From NCBI GenBank assembly GCA_028532815.1, contig JAQQAS010000023.1, positions 34,647-98,646 on the forward strand: a stretch of DNA of 64,000 bases. Reading direction: 5' to 3'. This document shows positions 43,586-53,827 of the stretch, one piece after another; position 1 is the first letter of the stretch, and every line of letters begins with the position of its first letter. This DNA comes from Pleomorphochaeta sp. GTDB lineage: Bacteria > Spirochaetota > Spirochaetia > Sphaerochaetales > Sphaerochaetaceae. The notes beneath the pieces are model-generated. The model was not told where the DNA came from, made no database searches, and was given only the letters and a program-made list of their open reading frames with translations. The position numbers and the translations under genes were made by a program.

Positions 43586-44767
43586 ATGAAATATGGTGAT
43601 TTTAAAATAGAACTTGAAGAGAGAATACTTCCTTTCTGGCTAAACAATTATGATGAAGAATATTCAAGCGTTTATGGCAGAGTAGATTTTAAATATAACA
43701 TTGTTAAAAATGCAGATAAAGGTTGTATCTTTAATTCTAGAATACTGTGGTTTTTATCAACTTGTTTAATTGAGAATGTTGGAAATAATAACGAGGTTCT
43801 TGATAAAACAAATAAGACCTTTCAATTTTTAGTAGATCACTGTCTTGATGATGATAATGGTGGTATATTTTGGTCAGTAAGTCGTAAAGGTGAGGTTGTC
43901 GATTCAACTAAACACACATATAATATTGCTTTTGGAATTTATGCATTATCTGCATATTATAGAGCTACAAAAAATAAGAAAGCAATAGAAATAGCTTTTG
44001 AATTATATAGATTAATTGAATCTAAATGCAAAGATGAAAAAGGTTATCTTGAAGCGTTCACATCTGATTTTAAACCATTAAAAAATGATAAATTATCTGA
44101 AAATGGGGTAATTGCTAATAGGACTATGAATACCCTTTTGCATGTGCTTGAGGGATATAGTGGACTTTATCAAGCTACTAAAGATGAACAAGTTAAAACA
44201 TCCATAATAGAAATATTTAATATATTTGAACAGAATGTTTATAACAAAGAAAAAAACAGGCAAGAAGTGTTTTTTGATCTAGATTATAACTCATTAATAG
44301 ATCTTCATTCCTTTGGACATGATATTGAAACCTCTTGGTTAATGTGTTGGGCTTTAGATTTAATCGATGAAGATAAGATTTATAAACAAATCGATCCAAT
44401 ATTAAAACAATTATCTATCAATGTATTAAATACTGCCGTAAAAGAAAATGGTGGAGTTATTAATGAATGTGAAAATCATATAAATGATGAAACTTATGTT
44501 TGGTGGGTTCAAAGTGAAAGTGTAATCGGCTTTTATAATGCTTATCAACGTTGGAATATAAAAGGAGCTAAACAAGCTTCAATTAATAACTTCAAATTTA
44601 TTAATAGATATATACTTGATAAAAGAAAAGGTGGTGAATGGTTTTGGGATATTGATAAAAATCTGAACCCAACAAGTCATAAAGATATAATTGAAGAATG
44701 GAAATGCCCATACCATAATGGAAGAATGTGTTTTGAAATGATGAGGAGATTAAAAAATGATACATAA
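43586..44767 (+). CDS. Cellobiose/mannobiose 2-epimerase (AGE family)
   Basis: 393 residues of an (alpha/alpha)6 barrel. [34 protein letters not shown] (His of the active site), [37 protein letters not shown] (catalytic His) and [20 protein letters not shown] match cellobiose 2-epimerases rather than simple GlcNAc 2-epimerases. It converts beta-1,4-mannobiose to mannosyl-glucose, the substrate of the next gene. Overlaps that gene by 11 bp. Confidence 0.9.
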   Translation: MKYGDFKIELEERILPFWLNNYDEEYSSVYGRVDFKYNIVKNADKGCIFNSRILWFLSTCLIENVGNNNEVLDKTNKTFQFLVDHCLDDDNGGIFWSVSRKGEVVDSTKHTYNIAFGIYALSAYYRATKNKKAIEIAFELYRLIESKCKDEKGYLEAFTSDFKPLKNDKLSENGVIANRTMNTLLHVLEGYSGLYQATKDEQVKTSIIEIFNIFEQNVYNKEKNRQEVFFDLDYNSLIDLHSFGHDIETSWLMCWALDLIDEDKIYKQIDPILKQLSINVLNTAVKENGGVINECENHINDETYVWWVQSESVIGFYNAYQRWNIKGAKQASINNFKFINRYILDKRKGGEWFWDIDKNLNPTSHKDIIEEWKCPYHNGRMCFEMMRRLKNDT

Positions 44768-45917
44768 CAAATATTATGAACTAGAAAAAAAATATGAAAA
44801 ATTAATAAATAGAAAAAATGAACCTACAGATGAATATAATGGGTTATATAAAAGATACAAATATCCTGTTCTTACTGCATCTCACGCTCCTATTTTTTGG
44901 ATGTATGATATTAATAGTGAAACCAACCCTTTCTTTCTTCAAAGATTAGGTATTAATGCGGTAATGAACAGTGGTGCTATAAAATTTAATGGTAAATATT
45001 GTTTGATGGCAAGAGTTGAAGGTTGGGATAGAAAGAGCTTTTTTGCTTTAGCTAGATCTAATTGCCCAACAGAAGGTTTTAAATTTGATGATAAACCAAT
45101 TATTTTGGAAGATACAGATAAAAGTGAAACAAATGTTTATGATATGAGACTTACAAAACATGAAGATGGTTATATTTACGGAGTGTTTTGTAGTGAGAGC
45201 AAAGATTTAAGTTCAAATGATTTATCTGCTGCTAAAGCGGATGCAGGTATTATTAGAACGAAAGATTTACTAAATTGGGAAAGATTACCCAATTTAGTAA
45301 CTAAACAATCAGCTCAACAAAGAAATGTTGTATTACATAGTGAATTTGTAGATGGTAAATATTGTTTTTATACTAGACCAATGGATAGTTTTATTGATAC
45401 TGGATCTGGCTCTGGAATTGGAATTGGATTATGTGATGATATAACACATGCTATAATAGATGAAGAGAAGATGACATCATTAAGAAAATATCACACTATA
45501 ACTGAGGCTAAAAACGGAGCGGGAGCTCCTCCTATAAAAACAGATAGCGGATGGATACATATTGCTCATGGAGTTAGAAATACCGCAGCAGGACTTAGAT
45601 ATGTTATTTACGTTTTTGCAACTGATTTAAATGACCCATCAAAAGTAATTGCTGAGCCTAGCGGTTATTTTATTGCACCTAAAGGTGAAGAGAGAGTAGG
45701 AGATGTTTCTAATGTAACATTTACAAATGGTGTAATAGAAGATGAAGGAAAAGTCTATATTTATTATGCCTCAAGTGATACTAGACTTCATGTTGCATCA
45801 ACAACCCTTGAAAGGTTAGTAGATTATACTTTTAATACACCTTCTGATCCTCTAAGATCCGTAGATTGTGTGAAACAAAGGATTGAGTTGATTGATCAAA
45901 ATTTAGCATTACTTTAA
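44757..45917 (+). CDS. 4-O-beta-D-mannosyl-D-glucose phosphorylase (GH130_1)
   Basis: 386 residues. It differs from the other GH130 by a longer N-terminus and by [48 protein letters not shown] and [13 protein letters not shown]. The Asp of YDMRLT is the catalytic acid in mannosylglucose phosphorylases. [21 protein letters not shown] and [21 protein letters not shown] give the phosphate and +1 sites. It splits Man-beta-1,4-Glc into mannose-1-phosphate and glucose. Coupling to the epimerase by overlap supports this specific call. Confidence 0.92.
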   Translation: MIHNKYYELEKKYEKLINRKNEPTDEYNGLYKRYKYPVLTASHAPIFWMYDINSETNPFFLQRLGINAVMNSGAIKFNGKYCLMARVEGWDRKSFFALARSNCPTEGFKFDDKPIILEDTDKSETNVYDMRLTKHEDGYIYGVFCSESKDLSSNDLSAAKADAGIIRTKDLLNWERLPNLVTKQSAQQRNVVLHSEFVDGKYCFYTRPMDSFIDTGSGSGIGIGLCDDITHAIIDEEKMTSLRKYHTITEAKNGAGAPPIKTDSGWIHIAHGVRNTAAGLRYVIYVFATDLNDPSKVIAEPSGYFIAPKGEERVGDVSNVTFTNGVIEDEGKVYIYYASSDTRLHVASTTLERLVDYTFNTPSDPLRSVDCVKQRIELIDQNLALL

Positions 45918-45969
45918 TCAACAATTTGGGATAGAGAATAAAGTAGAAAACTAAAGGATTATAAAACTT

Positions 45970-48390
45970 ATGATACATCAAAACTTAAATGGTAAATGGG
46001 AATTATCAATTCCAGCTTTGAAGATGAATAATATTGAAGGAAATATTCCAGGCTCGGTGTATTCTTTTTTACTTGATTCAAATCTAATTGACGATCCTTA
46101 TTATAGAGATAATGAATTAAAAGCATTAAAAATTATGGATAATGATTTTATTTTTAGAAAATCATTTACATTAAGTAAAGAGTTAGAAAATAAGAGTAAC
46201 CTTGTTTTAGAATGTTTTGGCTTAGATACTCTTTGTACTGTTTCTATTAATAATATAGAACTTGGAAAAACTAATAATATGTATAGAAAATGGAGATTTT
46301 CTGTTCCAAAATATATATTACAATATGAAAATATTATTGAAATAATAATTAATTCTCCAACTAAGTGGATTAGAGAAGAAAATAAAAACAATTATTATGG
46401 GGGAAGTGAACATGCAATGGAAGGTTTTCCTCATTTAAGAAAAGCTCATTGCATGTTTGGATGGGACTGGGGTCCTAGATTACCTGATGCTGGCATTTGG
46501 AAAGATATTCAATTGATTTCCCTAGATGAAAGTGAAATTGTTGATATTGATATAAAGCAAAAACATATCAATGATATAGTAAGTCTTAATGTAAATGTCT
46601 CTCAATCAAAAGAAGCTGAAGTAAAAATTGAAGTAGAAACTCCCGATAAAAAAGTATTCACATTAGAAAATAATAAAGATTTTAACATACCTAATCCTAA
46701 GCTTTGGTGGCCTAATGGGTTAGGAGAGCAGCCTTTATATAAGGTGAAAGTGTCTTTAGTTAAAAATAACTGTGTGTTAGATTATTGTGAAAAGAAGATT
46801 GGTCTTAGAATTTTAACTTTATCTAGAAAAAAAGATGAATGGGGAGAGAGTTTTTCTCATTGTATCAATGGAATTGATTTCTTTGCTATGGGAGCTGATT
46901 ATATTCCTGAAGATAATATCTTATCAAGAGTTACAGCAGAAAAAACTAATAACTTGTTAAAGCAATGTAAATTAGCTAATTTTAATTGTATAAGAGTATG
47001 GGGTGGTGGTTATTATCCTAGTGATGAATTTTATGATGCTTGTGATAATTTAGGTTTAGTTGTTTGGCAAGATTTCATGTTCTCTTGTGCAAACTACCCA
47101 CTTGATTTTGACTTCGAAGAAAACATTACTAAAGAAATAGAAGAAAATGTTAGTAGAATTCGTCATCATGCATCTTTAGGGTTATGGTGTGGTAATAATG
47201 AGATGGAAATGTTTGAACTTCAAGGCAAGTATTCTAGTGATAATAATACAAGAGCTTTGTACATAAGATTATATGAACATGTAATCCCTCATATCTTAAA
47301 GAGAGTAGATCCAATAACTCCTTATTGGCCATCTTCTCCATCTTCTGGAGGATCATTTAATGATCCTAATAGTGAGAACATGGGAGATGTTCATTATTGG
47401 GATGTATGGCATGGAGGGAAACCTTTTAGTGATTATAGAAAATATCATTTTAGATATGTATCTGAATTTGGATTTCAATCATTTCCTTGTGAAAAAACTA
47501 TAGATTCTTTTGCTCTAGAAGAAGATAAAAATATTTTTTCTCATGTATTAGAAATGCATCAAAGAAACCCTGGAGCTAATGGATTAATTCTTACTTATTT
47601 ATCAATGAATTATCTATATCCAACTTCATTTGATACTTTACTTTATGCATCTCAATTATTACAAGGTGAAGCTATAAAATATGGAGTTGAACACTGGAGA
47701 CGTAATAGGGGTAGATGTATGGGTGCCATTTATTGGCAGCTAAATGATATTTGGCCTGTAGCTTCTTGGGCATCGATTGATTACTTTGGTAGATGGAAAG
47801 CTCTTCACTATTATGCTAAGAGGTTCTTTAATCCAATTATGATAAGTGTAGAAGAGGAAAGTGAATCCACTAGTATGAAATCAGTTGTTGCAGAAAGAAA
47901 GAATGAAATAAAAACAACTGCAAAGATTTGTGTAACTAATGAAACCTTAAATAATGTTGATGGTAAAGTTTGTTGGGCATTATTAGATAGTAAGTCTAAT
48001 ATAATTAAACAAGATGAAGTTAATGTTTCTGTTAAACGTCTAGATTCTTTTTGGTTAGAAAAGCTTGATTTTAATTCAACTGATTATAGGGAAACCCATC
48101 TTTCTTATAACTATAAGGTTAATGGAAAAATAGTAAGCGAAGGTTCAATTCTTTTTTGCCAACCTAAGCATTATCATTTTAAAGATCCAAAGATTAAAGC
48201 TTATGTTCAAGGTAACTCAATAGTAGTTGAATGCGAAAATTATGCTAAAAATATAGAACTCTATAGTGATAATGAAGATTTTGTATTAGAAGATAATTTC
48301 TTTGATATGGAAAAGGGTAAAAGAATTGTTAAAGTTTTAGAAGGAACTCCAATTAATATAAAAGTAAGAAGTGTTTATGATATAAAATAG
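45970..48390 (+). CDS. Beta-mannosidase, GH2
   Basis: 806 residues with GH2 architecture: jelly-roll domain (LNGKWELSIPALKMNN; HCMFGWDWGPRLPDAGIWKDI), Ig-like domain, TIM barrel (CIRVWGGGYYPSDEFYDACDNLGLVVWQDFMFSCANYP), then C-terminal beta domains. Acid/base Glu is in LWCGNNEMEMF (near 411) and the nucleophile Glu in YVSEFGFQSFP (near 496). No signal peptide, so it works in the cytoplasm on imported manno-oligosaccharides, releasing mannose from non-reducing ends. Last gene before the terminator. Confidence 0.93.
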   Translation: MIHQNLNGKWELSIPALKMNNIEGNIPGSVYSFLLDSNLIDDPYYRDNELKALKIMDNDFIFRKSFTLSKELENKSNLVLECFGLDTLCTVSINNIELGKTNNMYRKWRFSVPKYILQYENIIEIIINSPTKWIREENKNNYYGGSEHAMEGFPHLRKAHCMFGWDWGPRLPDAGIWKDIQLISLDESEIVDIDIKQKHINDIVSLNVNVSQSKEAEVKIEVETPDKKVFTLENNKDFNIPNPKLWWPNGLGEQPLYKVKVSLVKNNCVLDYCEKKIGLRILTLSRKKDEWGESFSHCINGIDFFAMGADYIPEDNILSRVTAEKTNNLLKQCKLANFNCIRVWGGGYYPSDEFYDACDNLGLVVWQDFMFSCANYPLDFDFEENITKEIEENVSRIRHHASLGLWCGNNEMEMFELQGKYSSDNNTRALYIRLYEHVIPHILKRVDPITPYWPSSPSSGGSFNDPNSENMGDVHYWDVWHGGKPFSDYRKYHFRYVSEFGFQSFPCEKTIDSFALEEDKNIFSHVLEMHQRNPGANGLILTYLSMNYLYPTSFDTLLYASQLLQGEAIKYGVEHWRRNRGRCMGAIYWQLNDIWPVASWASIDYFGRWKALHYYAKRFFNPIMISVEEESESTSMKSVVAERKNEIKTTAKICVTNETLNNVDGKVCWALLDSKSNIIKQDEVNVSVKRLDSFWLEKLDFNSTDYRETHLSYNYKVNGKIVSEGSILFCQPKHYHFKDPKIKAYVQGNSIVVECENYAKNIELYSDNEDFVLEDNFFDMEKGKRIVKVLEGTPINIKVRSVYDIK

Positions 48391-48415
48391 AATGCACTCT
48401 TTTCTTAAAACTAAT

Positions 48416-48468
48416 AATACAATTGTGTTTAGCTTATTTAAAAGTTCTTCACAATTGTATTTTTTTTG
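48416..48468 (+). terminator. Rho-independent terminator of the mannan operon
   Basis: Perfect 12-bp arms AATACAATTGTG (48416-48427) and CACAATTGTATT (48450-48461) with a 22-nt loop, followed by an unbroken T-run to 48467. It starts about 25 bp after the beta-mannosidase stop. Confidence 0.85.
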
Positions 48469-48574
48469 GTAATTTATAAATAATTTATTTAAAAATAAGT
48501 TTGAAATAATGTTATTTATAACTTGGTGTTTATAGATAAATAATTGAATAATATTGATTTTTTATGATTGAATA

Positions 48575-48601
48575 ATAAATTTTATAGTAAAATCTATGGT
48601 A
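48575..48601. repeat. 27-bp direct repeat, left copy flanking ATPase gene
   Basis: Matches 49916-49942 at 25 of 27 positions. The repeat contains the small palindrome ATTTTA-TAG-TAAAAT in this copy. Together the copies bracket exactly the AAA/DUF4143 gene 48659-49828. Confidence 0.65.
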
Positions 48602-48658
48602 GTACAATAAATTTATAAATATTTTTGGATGATTTATTAGAAATATTCTTAAATAGCA

Positions 48659-49828
48659 TTACCTAAATAAAATTTCATCATTCCAAAGTTTTTCAATAAA
48701 AAACTTAAAAGGCATAATTTCTATATCTTCTTCAATATAGTAAGTATCAGTTGTACAAACGATTATTTTTCTTTTGATATAAGTTTCTTTTAATAATTTT
48801 AAATTTTTATAATGCCTTTCATTTATCTTATTACATGATTTTATTTCAATGGCTATTTCTTTATTTAATAGGCAATCTATTTCAAACCCAGTGTTTGTTC
48901 TAATGTAATTAAGTTGAGTTCTAGGATTTTTGTAATCAATATATTTCTTAATTTCTAAAATAATAAATTGTTCAAAGTACTCCCCAAAATCCGTATCGGT
49001 TGAGGAGTTTATCTTTGGTCCATGTTTTAAAACTCTTGCAACCCCCGTATCAAAAAAATAAAACTTTTTTCTAGAAATAGACTTTCTTGTTTCTAATTTT
49101 CTATAAGGTTCTAAGAAAAATCCTAGCAAAGTATCTTCTAATACTCCAAACCATTGCATAACAGCTTGATTATTAGTTTGTGCATCATTTGCTATTTTAG
49201 TGTAGTTGATTTCTTTAGAATTAGATAATGCTGCAACTTTAAGAAATCTAGTAAAATCTAACAGTTTCCTAGTTATTCCTTCAGCTTTAATTTCCTGAGT
49301 CAAATATAGTGAAGTATAAGAAATTAAATCTTCTTCTGGGTCATCAGATAAGTAAATACTTGGTACCAATCCATTATTTAAAATTAAGTTTAAATTAGGT
49401 GAAATATTATTATTTAGAAGTTCAAAATATGATAGTGCATTGAAATTTTTCCATCTAGCTCTACCTCCTAATAGGTTGCAAGACTGTCTTTTTAATTTTC
49501 TAGGACTTGAACCTGTTAAAAGGAATTTTATATTTCTCTCATCAATCATCAATTGTACTTCATTTAGTAAAATTGGTAATTCTTGAATTTCATCAATAAC
49601 TATTAAGCAATCTTTATAATCATAAGCTTCAACTGTTTTTCTAATTAAGCTAGGATCACTTGATAGATCTAAAAATACATTTGCATTAAATAAATTATAT
49701 TTCAAGACAGGCTCAATAGTTAATTGATTTTTTATATATGAAGTTTTTCCTGTTTGTCTCGGTCCAAATAAAAATAATGATTTATTTTTAAGTATTTGTG
49801 ATAAGTCAATGTTTCTTTTAACATACAT
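48659..49828 (-). CDS. AAA ATPase with C-terminal DUF4143 domain
   Basis: 389 residues. Walker A LFGPRQTGKTS (residues 20-30), Walker B DCLIVIDEIQELP (about 80-92), sensor LLTGSSPRKL. The C-terminal DUF4143 region ends in a PD-(D/E)xK-like core, GFEIDCLLNKEIAIEIKS. This AAA_14/DUF4143 family is widespread in spirochaetes and anaerobes, usually as solitary genes in many copies; its function is unknown. It stands alone between the mannan operon and the sugar-acid locus. A second, broken member lies at 59273-60466. Confidence 0.88.
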   Translation of the reverse strand: MYVKRNIDLSQILKNKSLFLFGPRQTGKTSYIKNQLTIEPVLKYNLFNANVFLDLSSDPSLIRKTVEAYDYKDCLIVIDEIQELPILLNEVQLMIDERNIKFLLTGSSPRKLKRQSCNLLGGRARWKNFNALSYFELLNNNISPNLNLILNNGLVPSIYLSDDPEEDLISYTSLYLTQEIKAEGITRKLLDFTRFLKVAALSNSKEINYTKIANDAQTNNQAVMQWFGVLEDTLLGFFLEPYRKLETRKSISRKKFYFFDTGVARVLKHGPKINSSTDTDFGEYFEQFIILEIKKYIDYKNPRTQLNYIRTNTGFEIDCLLNKEIAIEIKSCNKINERHYKNLKLLKETYIKRKIIVCTTDTYYIEEDIEIMPFKFFIEKLWNDEILFR

Positions 49829-49915
49829 ATTTTATTAATCCTTCTTTTATTCTGTCTAAATTATAACATATTTATATTTTAAATAAACATTTTTTTATAT
49901 TTTTATGGTTCTATC

Positions 49916-49942
49916 ATAAATTTAATAGTAAAATTTATGGTA
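49916..49942. repeat. 27-bp direct repeat, right copy flanking ATPase gene
   Basis: Partner of 48575-48601 (two mismatches, same orientation), about 90 bp upstream of the ATPase start codon. May be a target-site-like scar of a mobile cassette or a duplicated regulatory site. Confidence 0.65.
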
Positions 49943-49957
49943 ATCTTGATAAAAAAG

Positions 49958-50935
49958 CTAGACAACTCTATATAAAGGTTCTTTATTTAATAACACAGCT
50001 TTAACATTATTTGCGGCTTTTTTCCTAGCTTCAATTAAAGCTTCTTCAGAGTAGTAGGCTACATGAGGGGTTATAAAGCAATTATTTAGAGAGAATAAAG
50101 GATTCTTTGAAGGATCCCAATTAAATTTTTTAGCAGGCTCTTCTTCAATATCATCTAGAGCTGCAGAACTTAAATGACCTTCTTTTAAAGCGTAATAAAG
50201 AGCATCATTATCGACAAGTTTTCCTCTAGAGCAATTAATAAGGATTGCACCAGTTTTCATTTTTGACAGCTCTTTTTTTCCGATAATATGGTGAGTTTTG
50301 TCATTATAAGGACACTGAACGACTACAATATCAGATGTTTTTAATAAATTATCAAAAGTGATTGGATAAACTTTTAATTTTTCCATATCATCTTTGCTAA
50401 CAAACGGGTCATATGCTACAACATTGAAACCTAAAGATTGAGCCTTTTTTGTCATATTTTGTGCAATCTTTCCAAATCCTATAACTCCAATTTGTAAATT
50501 GGTGAATCTATGGACAGCTGCATTTGTTTCACTCCAATGCCAGTGGCCTTTCTTAGTTTCTTCAATAAACATTGGAATTCTTTTTGTTAGCATTAAAATC
50601 AAAGAAATATTATGATTTGCAACCTCATTGGTACAGTAATCTTCAACATTTGTGCAGATTATACCTTTTTCTTTAGCTGCATTAATATCAATTGTATCGA
50701 AGCCAACTCCATAACGAGCTATTATTTTTAGTTTATTTAGAGAGTTGATTGTATCTTTACTTATATTTGCATATTGGACAATTAAGGCATCAGCATCCCT
50801 AGCACTTTCAATGATATTCTTCCCATCTTTACAATTTAGACCAATTACTTGGGCCTCTATTGGTTCTAAAATCTCTTTTTCAATATCAATATTTCCAAAA
50901 TCTTGATCTGTTATATATACTTTAAATTTTGACAT
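49958..50935 (-). CDS. D-isomer-specific 2-hydroxyacid dehydrogenase, sugar-acid locus
   Basis: 325 residues, phosphoglycerate dehydrogenase-like. ARYGVGFDTIDINAAKEKGI, LQIGVIGFGKIAQNMTKKAQSLG (Rossmann motif near 147-169), INCSRGKLVDNDAL (catalytic Arg), DDIEEEP (Glu) and FITPHVAYYSEEA (His). It probably interconverts a 2-keto acid and a D-2-hydroxy acid within the sugar-acid pathway encoded alongside. A terminator-like hairpin lies between it and the FAH gene, so it may have its own promoter. Confidence 0.87.
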   Translation of the reverse strand: MSKFKVYITDQDFGNIDIEKEILEPIEAQVIGLNCKDGKNIIESARDADALIVQYANISKDTINSLNKLKIIARYGVGFDTIDINAAKEKGIICTNVEDYCTNEVANHNISLILMLTKRIPMFIEETKKGHWHWSETNAAVHRFTNLQIGVIGFGKIAQNMTKKAQSLGFNVVAYDPFVSKDDMEKLKVYPITFDNLLKTSDIVVVQCPYNDKTHHIIGKKELSKMKTGAILINCSRGKLVDNDALYYALKEGHLSSAALDDIEEEPAKKFNWDPSKNPLFSLNNCFITPHVAYYSEEALIEARKKAANNVKAVLLNKEPLYRVV

Positions 50936-51031
50936 ATCTTTATATTTCCCTTTTATTTGTTTATTATAAATAAACTATTATTATTGATAATAATTTTATT
51001 AAATAGCTCATTAAAGAGCGATATAAATTAA

Positions 51032-51059
51032 AAGGCTAGAAACATAAGTTGCTAGCCTT
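51032..51059 (-). terminator. Hairpin after FAH gene
   Basis: Stem AAGGCTAG / CTAGCCTT with a 12-nt loop. On the minus strand it is followed by TTTTAATTT. It lies 20 bp past the FAH stop codon and ends the TctCBA-FAH transcript. Confidence 0.65.
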
Positions 51060-51078
51060 AATTGAAAAATAACTAAAT

Positions 51079-51840
51079 TTAAGATTTAGAAACTGGATTT
51101 TTTAATCTCAATTCTAATCCTTCAAGTTCAACTTCAACAACATCTCCGTCTTCCATTGCTTTTACATGACAAGGAGTTCCAAGAGAAATTACATCACCAG
51201 GGTATAAAGTTCTTCCTTGTGAAAAATAAGAGACACAATAAGCTGCTGAGAAAAGGAAATCACAGGTACATGCCTCTTGAACTTTCTCTCCGTTTAAATA
51301 GGTTCTTAAGATTACATTTTCTGGATCTAAATTAGTTTCTATAATTGGACCAAAAGATGTAAATGTATCAAAACTTTTTGAATAAGTTACTTGGGTAGAG
51401 ACGTAACTCATTTCTCTTTCAGTAACATCGTTTAAAGGAGTTACCCCAAATATATGTTTTTTAGCTTCCTCAACGCTTATATTTTTAACCTTGTCTTTGA
51501 TAACAATTGCCATTTCTCCCTCATAATCAACTCTTGTAGCTACTTTGGGAATTTCAATGCTTTCTCCTGGATTACAAATGCCTGTTACAGGTTTTAAAAA
51601 GTTTGCAGGTTGTTCTGGAACGGGTAATTCTAGTTCATTAATATGATCTAAAAAGTTTAAGCCTACACAATATAGATTAGTAGGAACACATGGAAATAGA
51701 AGTTTAACTTCTTCAACTTGTTCTTTAGTGTCAGTAATTATATAATTTTCAAAGGGGTTACCTTCAATTTTAGAAATTACACCATCTTTTAATGATCCAT
51801 AATTAATTTTTTTATCTTTTTCATATCGAACTAATTGCAT
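51079..51840 (-). CDS. Fumarylacetoacetate hydrolase family protein
   Basis: 253 residues. YCVGLNFLDHINELELPVPEQPANFLKP, then RVDYEGEMAIVIKDKVKNIS (metal-binding Glu pair), FGVTPLNDVTEREM, KSFDTFTSFGPIIE and LYPGDVISLGTPCHVK are FAH-fold motifs. Members hydrolyse diketo acids, dehydrate 2-keto-3-deoxy sugar acids or decarboxylate oxaloacetate. With KDGal kinase and aldolase nearby, action on a 2-keto-3-deoxy acid or its diketo derivative is most likely. Start codon abuts the tctA stop. Confidence 0.87.
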   Translation of the reverse strand: MQLVRYEKDKKINYGSLKDGVISKIEGNPFENYIITDTKEQVEEVKLLFPCVPTNLYCVGLNFLDHINELELPVPEQPANFLKPVTGICNPGESIEIPKVATRVDYEGEMAIVIKDKVKNISVEEAKKHIFGVTPLNDVTEREMSYVSTQVTYSKSFDTFTSFGPIIETNLDPENVILRTYLNGEKVQEACTCDFLFSAAYCVSYFSQGRTLYPGDVISLGTPCHVKAMEDGDVVEVELEGLELRLKNPVSKS

Positions 51841-53348
51841 TATTTTTTCTCCTTGTTTGTTGTAAACATTTTTTTAATTAACTTTTTTATAGGGGCTAAG
51901 CCAAACATTAGTACTATTATTAAAAACAAAACTAATGATATTGGTCTTGATAAGAATGGCAAGAAAGCACCTTCTGTTTTTACTAATCCAATTCTTAAAT
52001 TTTCTTCTACCATAGGGCCTAAGATTAATCCTAATATCATCGGTGCTAATGGAATTTTACCTTTTTCACAAAAATATCCAATTAAACCAAATATAATTAC
52101 GATACCAATATCAAAAGTATTATTACGTAATGCAAAAGCACCTATTATTGAAAATATAATTATTGAAGTATTAATAATATTTTTTTCAAATTTTAGTATA
52201 TAAGAATATGCTTTTATTCCTGCAAACCCAATTATAATTAAGAATATTTGGGAAACTAAACCAACAGCAAAAATTTGATTAACTAATCCCATTTCTTGTT
52301 CAAAGATTAGTGGACCAGGTTTAAGTCCATACATTAGCATAGCGCCTAAAACTATTGAAGTTATGGTATCTCCTGGAATTCCAAAAACTAAAGCAGGAAT
52401 CCAAGAACCTCCAATTGCAGCATTATTAGCACTAGTTGGGGCTACAACACCTTCAATACTACCATTACCGAATTCTTCTGGATGTTTTGAAGTTTTTTTT
52501 GCTGCACCATAAGATACCCAAGCTGCTACATCTGCACCCGCACCTGGTAACGCACCAATTAAATTTCCAATAACTGATGATTTAACTATAAGCAAAAAGT
52601 GAGTTTTTATTTCTTTAAAAACTTCTCTAAGTGAAAATTTAGTTTTATCAGAAATATCTGCATTTTTTAATGATATATCAATATTATTTGTAGTTATTAT
52701 TTGATTTAATACTTCAGATATTCCAAATAATCCAATCATAACAGGTATAAAACTAATTCCTCCCATAAGTTCACTATTATGGAAAGTGAACCTTGGATAT
52801 CCTGTTACTAGGTCAATTCCAACTGTTGATAGAAGAACACCTATACCCATTGAAAAAAATCCTTTAGTATTAGATCCCTTTGATATAACGGTACTCATTG
52901 ATAAACCTAGGACACCTAGCCAAAAATACTCATAATGAGTAAATTTCAATGCAAAATTTGCAAGTAAAGGTGAAATGAATATTAAAATCAAAATACCCAA
53001 AATACCACCAATTGCTGAGCAAAATAAATCAAGAGCAATTGCTAAACCACCTTTACCTTTATGTGTTAAGATATATCCATCTAATACAGCCGTTCCAGAG
53101 GCTGGTGTACCAGGAACTCTTAAAAAAGTTGCTGGAATGTCTCCGGCAAAGATTGAAGTAAAACTTACTCCAATAATCATTGCTAATCCAGCTATAGGCT
53201 GCATGTGATATGTTAATGGAACAATCAAAGCTACAGCCATTGTAGCTGTCAATCCTGGGACTCCTCCAACAAATATTCCTAATACCATGGCTAATATCCA
53301 AGGGATAAGTACGTCTATTTGGAATATGCTTACTAATGCTTCAATCAT
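51840..53348 (-). CDS. tctA: Tripartite tricarboxylate transporter, large membrane subunit TctA
   Basis: 502 residues with about 12 hydrophobic segments. GVPGLTATMAVALIVPLTYHM, FAGDIPATFLRVPGTPASGTAVLDGY, IGALPGAGADVAAWVSYGAAKKTSKHPEEFG and GSWIPALVFGIPGDTITSIVLGAM are the conserved TctA blocks. Sodium- or proton-driven uptake of an organic or sugar acid delivered by TctC. 10 bp after tctB. Confidence 0.95.
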   Translation of the reverse strand: MIEALVSIFQIDVLIPWILAMVLGIFVGGVPGLTATMAVALIVPLTYHMQPIAGLAMIIGVSFTSIFAGDIPATFLRVPGTPASGTAVLDGYILTHKGKGGLAIALDLFCSAIGGILGILILIFISPLLANFALKFTHYEYFWLGVLGLSMSTVISKGSNTKGFFSMGIGVLLSTVGIDLVTGYPRFTFHNSELMGGISFIPVMIGLFGISEVLNQIITTNNIDISLKNADISDKTKFSLREVFKEIKTHFLLIVKSSVIGNLIGALPGAGADVAAWVSYGAAKKTSKHPEEFGNGSIEGVVAPTSANNAAIGGSWIPALVFGIPGDTITSIVLGAMLMYGLKPGPLIFEQEMGLVNQIFAVGLVSQIFLIIIGFAGIKAYSYILKFEKNIINTSIIIFSIIGAFALRNNTFDIGIVIIFGLIGYFCEKGKIPLAPMILGLILGPMVEENLRIGLVKTEGAFLPFLSRPISLVLFLIIVLMFGLAPIKKLIKKMFTTNKEKK

Positions 53349-53358
53349 AATTTATCCT

Positions 53359-53811
53359 TTATAAAATTATTCCCGCAGGGAGACTTACACAAAAAAGTTT
53401 GTCAAAGATTAGAAATATAATCATTATGATAATGAATGTGACAAATATGCTTGTTTTAAATTTAACAGATACAAGTTTTTGTAATATCATTAAAAAAATT
53501 ATTGTAGTAATAAAAAATCCTAATATATCTAAAAACAAAATGTAAAAAGCAAATAAGGCAATTAGTATTAACATTCTAATATAATCAACTTTTTCTATTT
53601 CTTGGGTTTTTGTATTTTTTTCAACAAATGATTTGCTTATTTGAATAACTGAAATTATTAAAAACAAAATAGCTAGTATTCTTGGAAAAAATTCTGGACC
53701 TGGAACTCCACTTTTTCCAAAAGTAGGGAAATTTAATGTTAAAACATATGAAATGATCCCTAGGATGCAAGAAATAATACCAATGATTAAATCAGTTTTT
53801 TTTTCATTCAT
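53359..53811 (-). CDS. tctB: Tripartite tricarboxylate transporter, small membrane subunit TctB
   Basis: 150 residues, four hydrophobic segments. KSGVPGPEFFPRILAILFLIISV is the TctB core. It sits between tctC and tctA, as is usual. Confidence 0.9.
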   Translation of the reverse strand: MNEKKTDLIIGIISCILGIISYVLTLNFPTFGKSGVPGPEFFPRILAILFLIISVIQISKSFVEKNTKTQEIEKVDYIRMLILIALFAFYILFLDILGFFITTIIFLMILQKLVSVKFKTSIFVTFIIIMIIFLIFDKLFCVSLPAGIIL

Positions 53812-53827
53812 TTTTTATCCTTTGATA

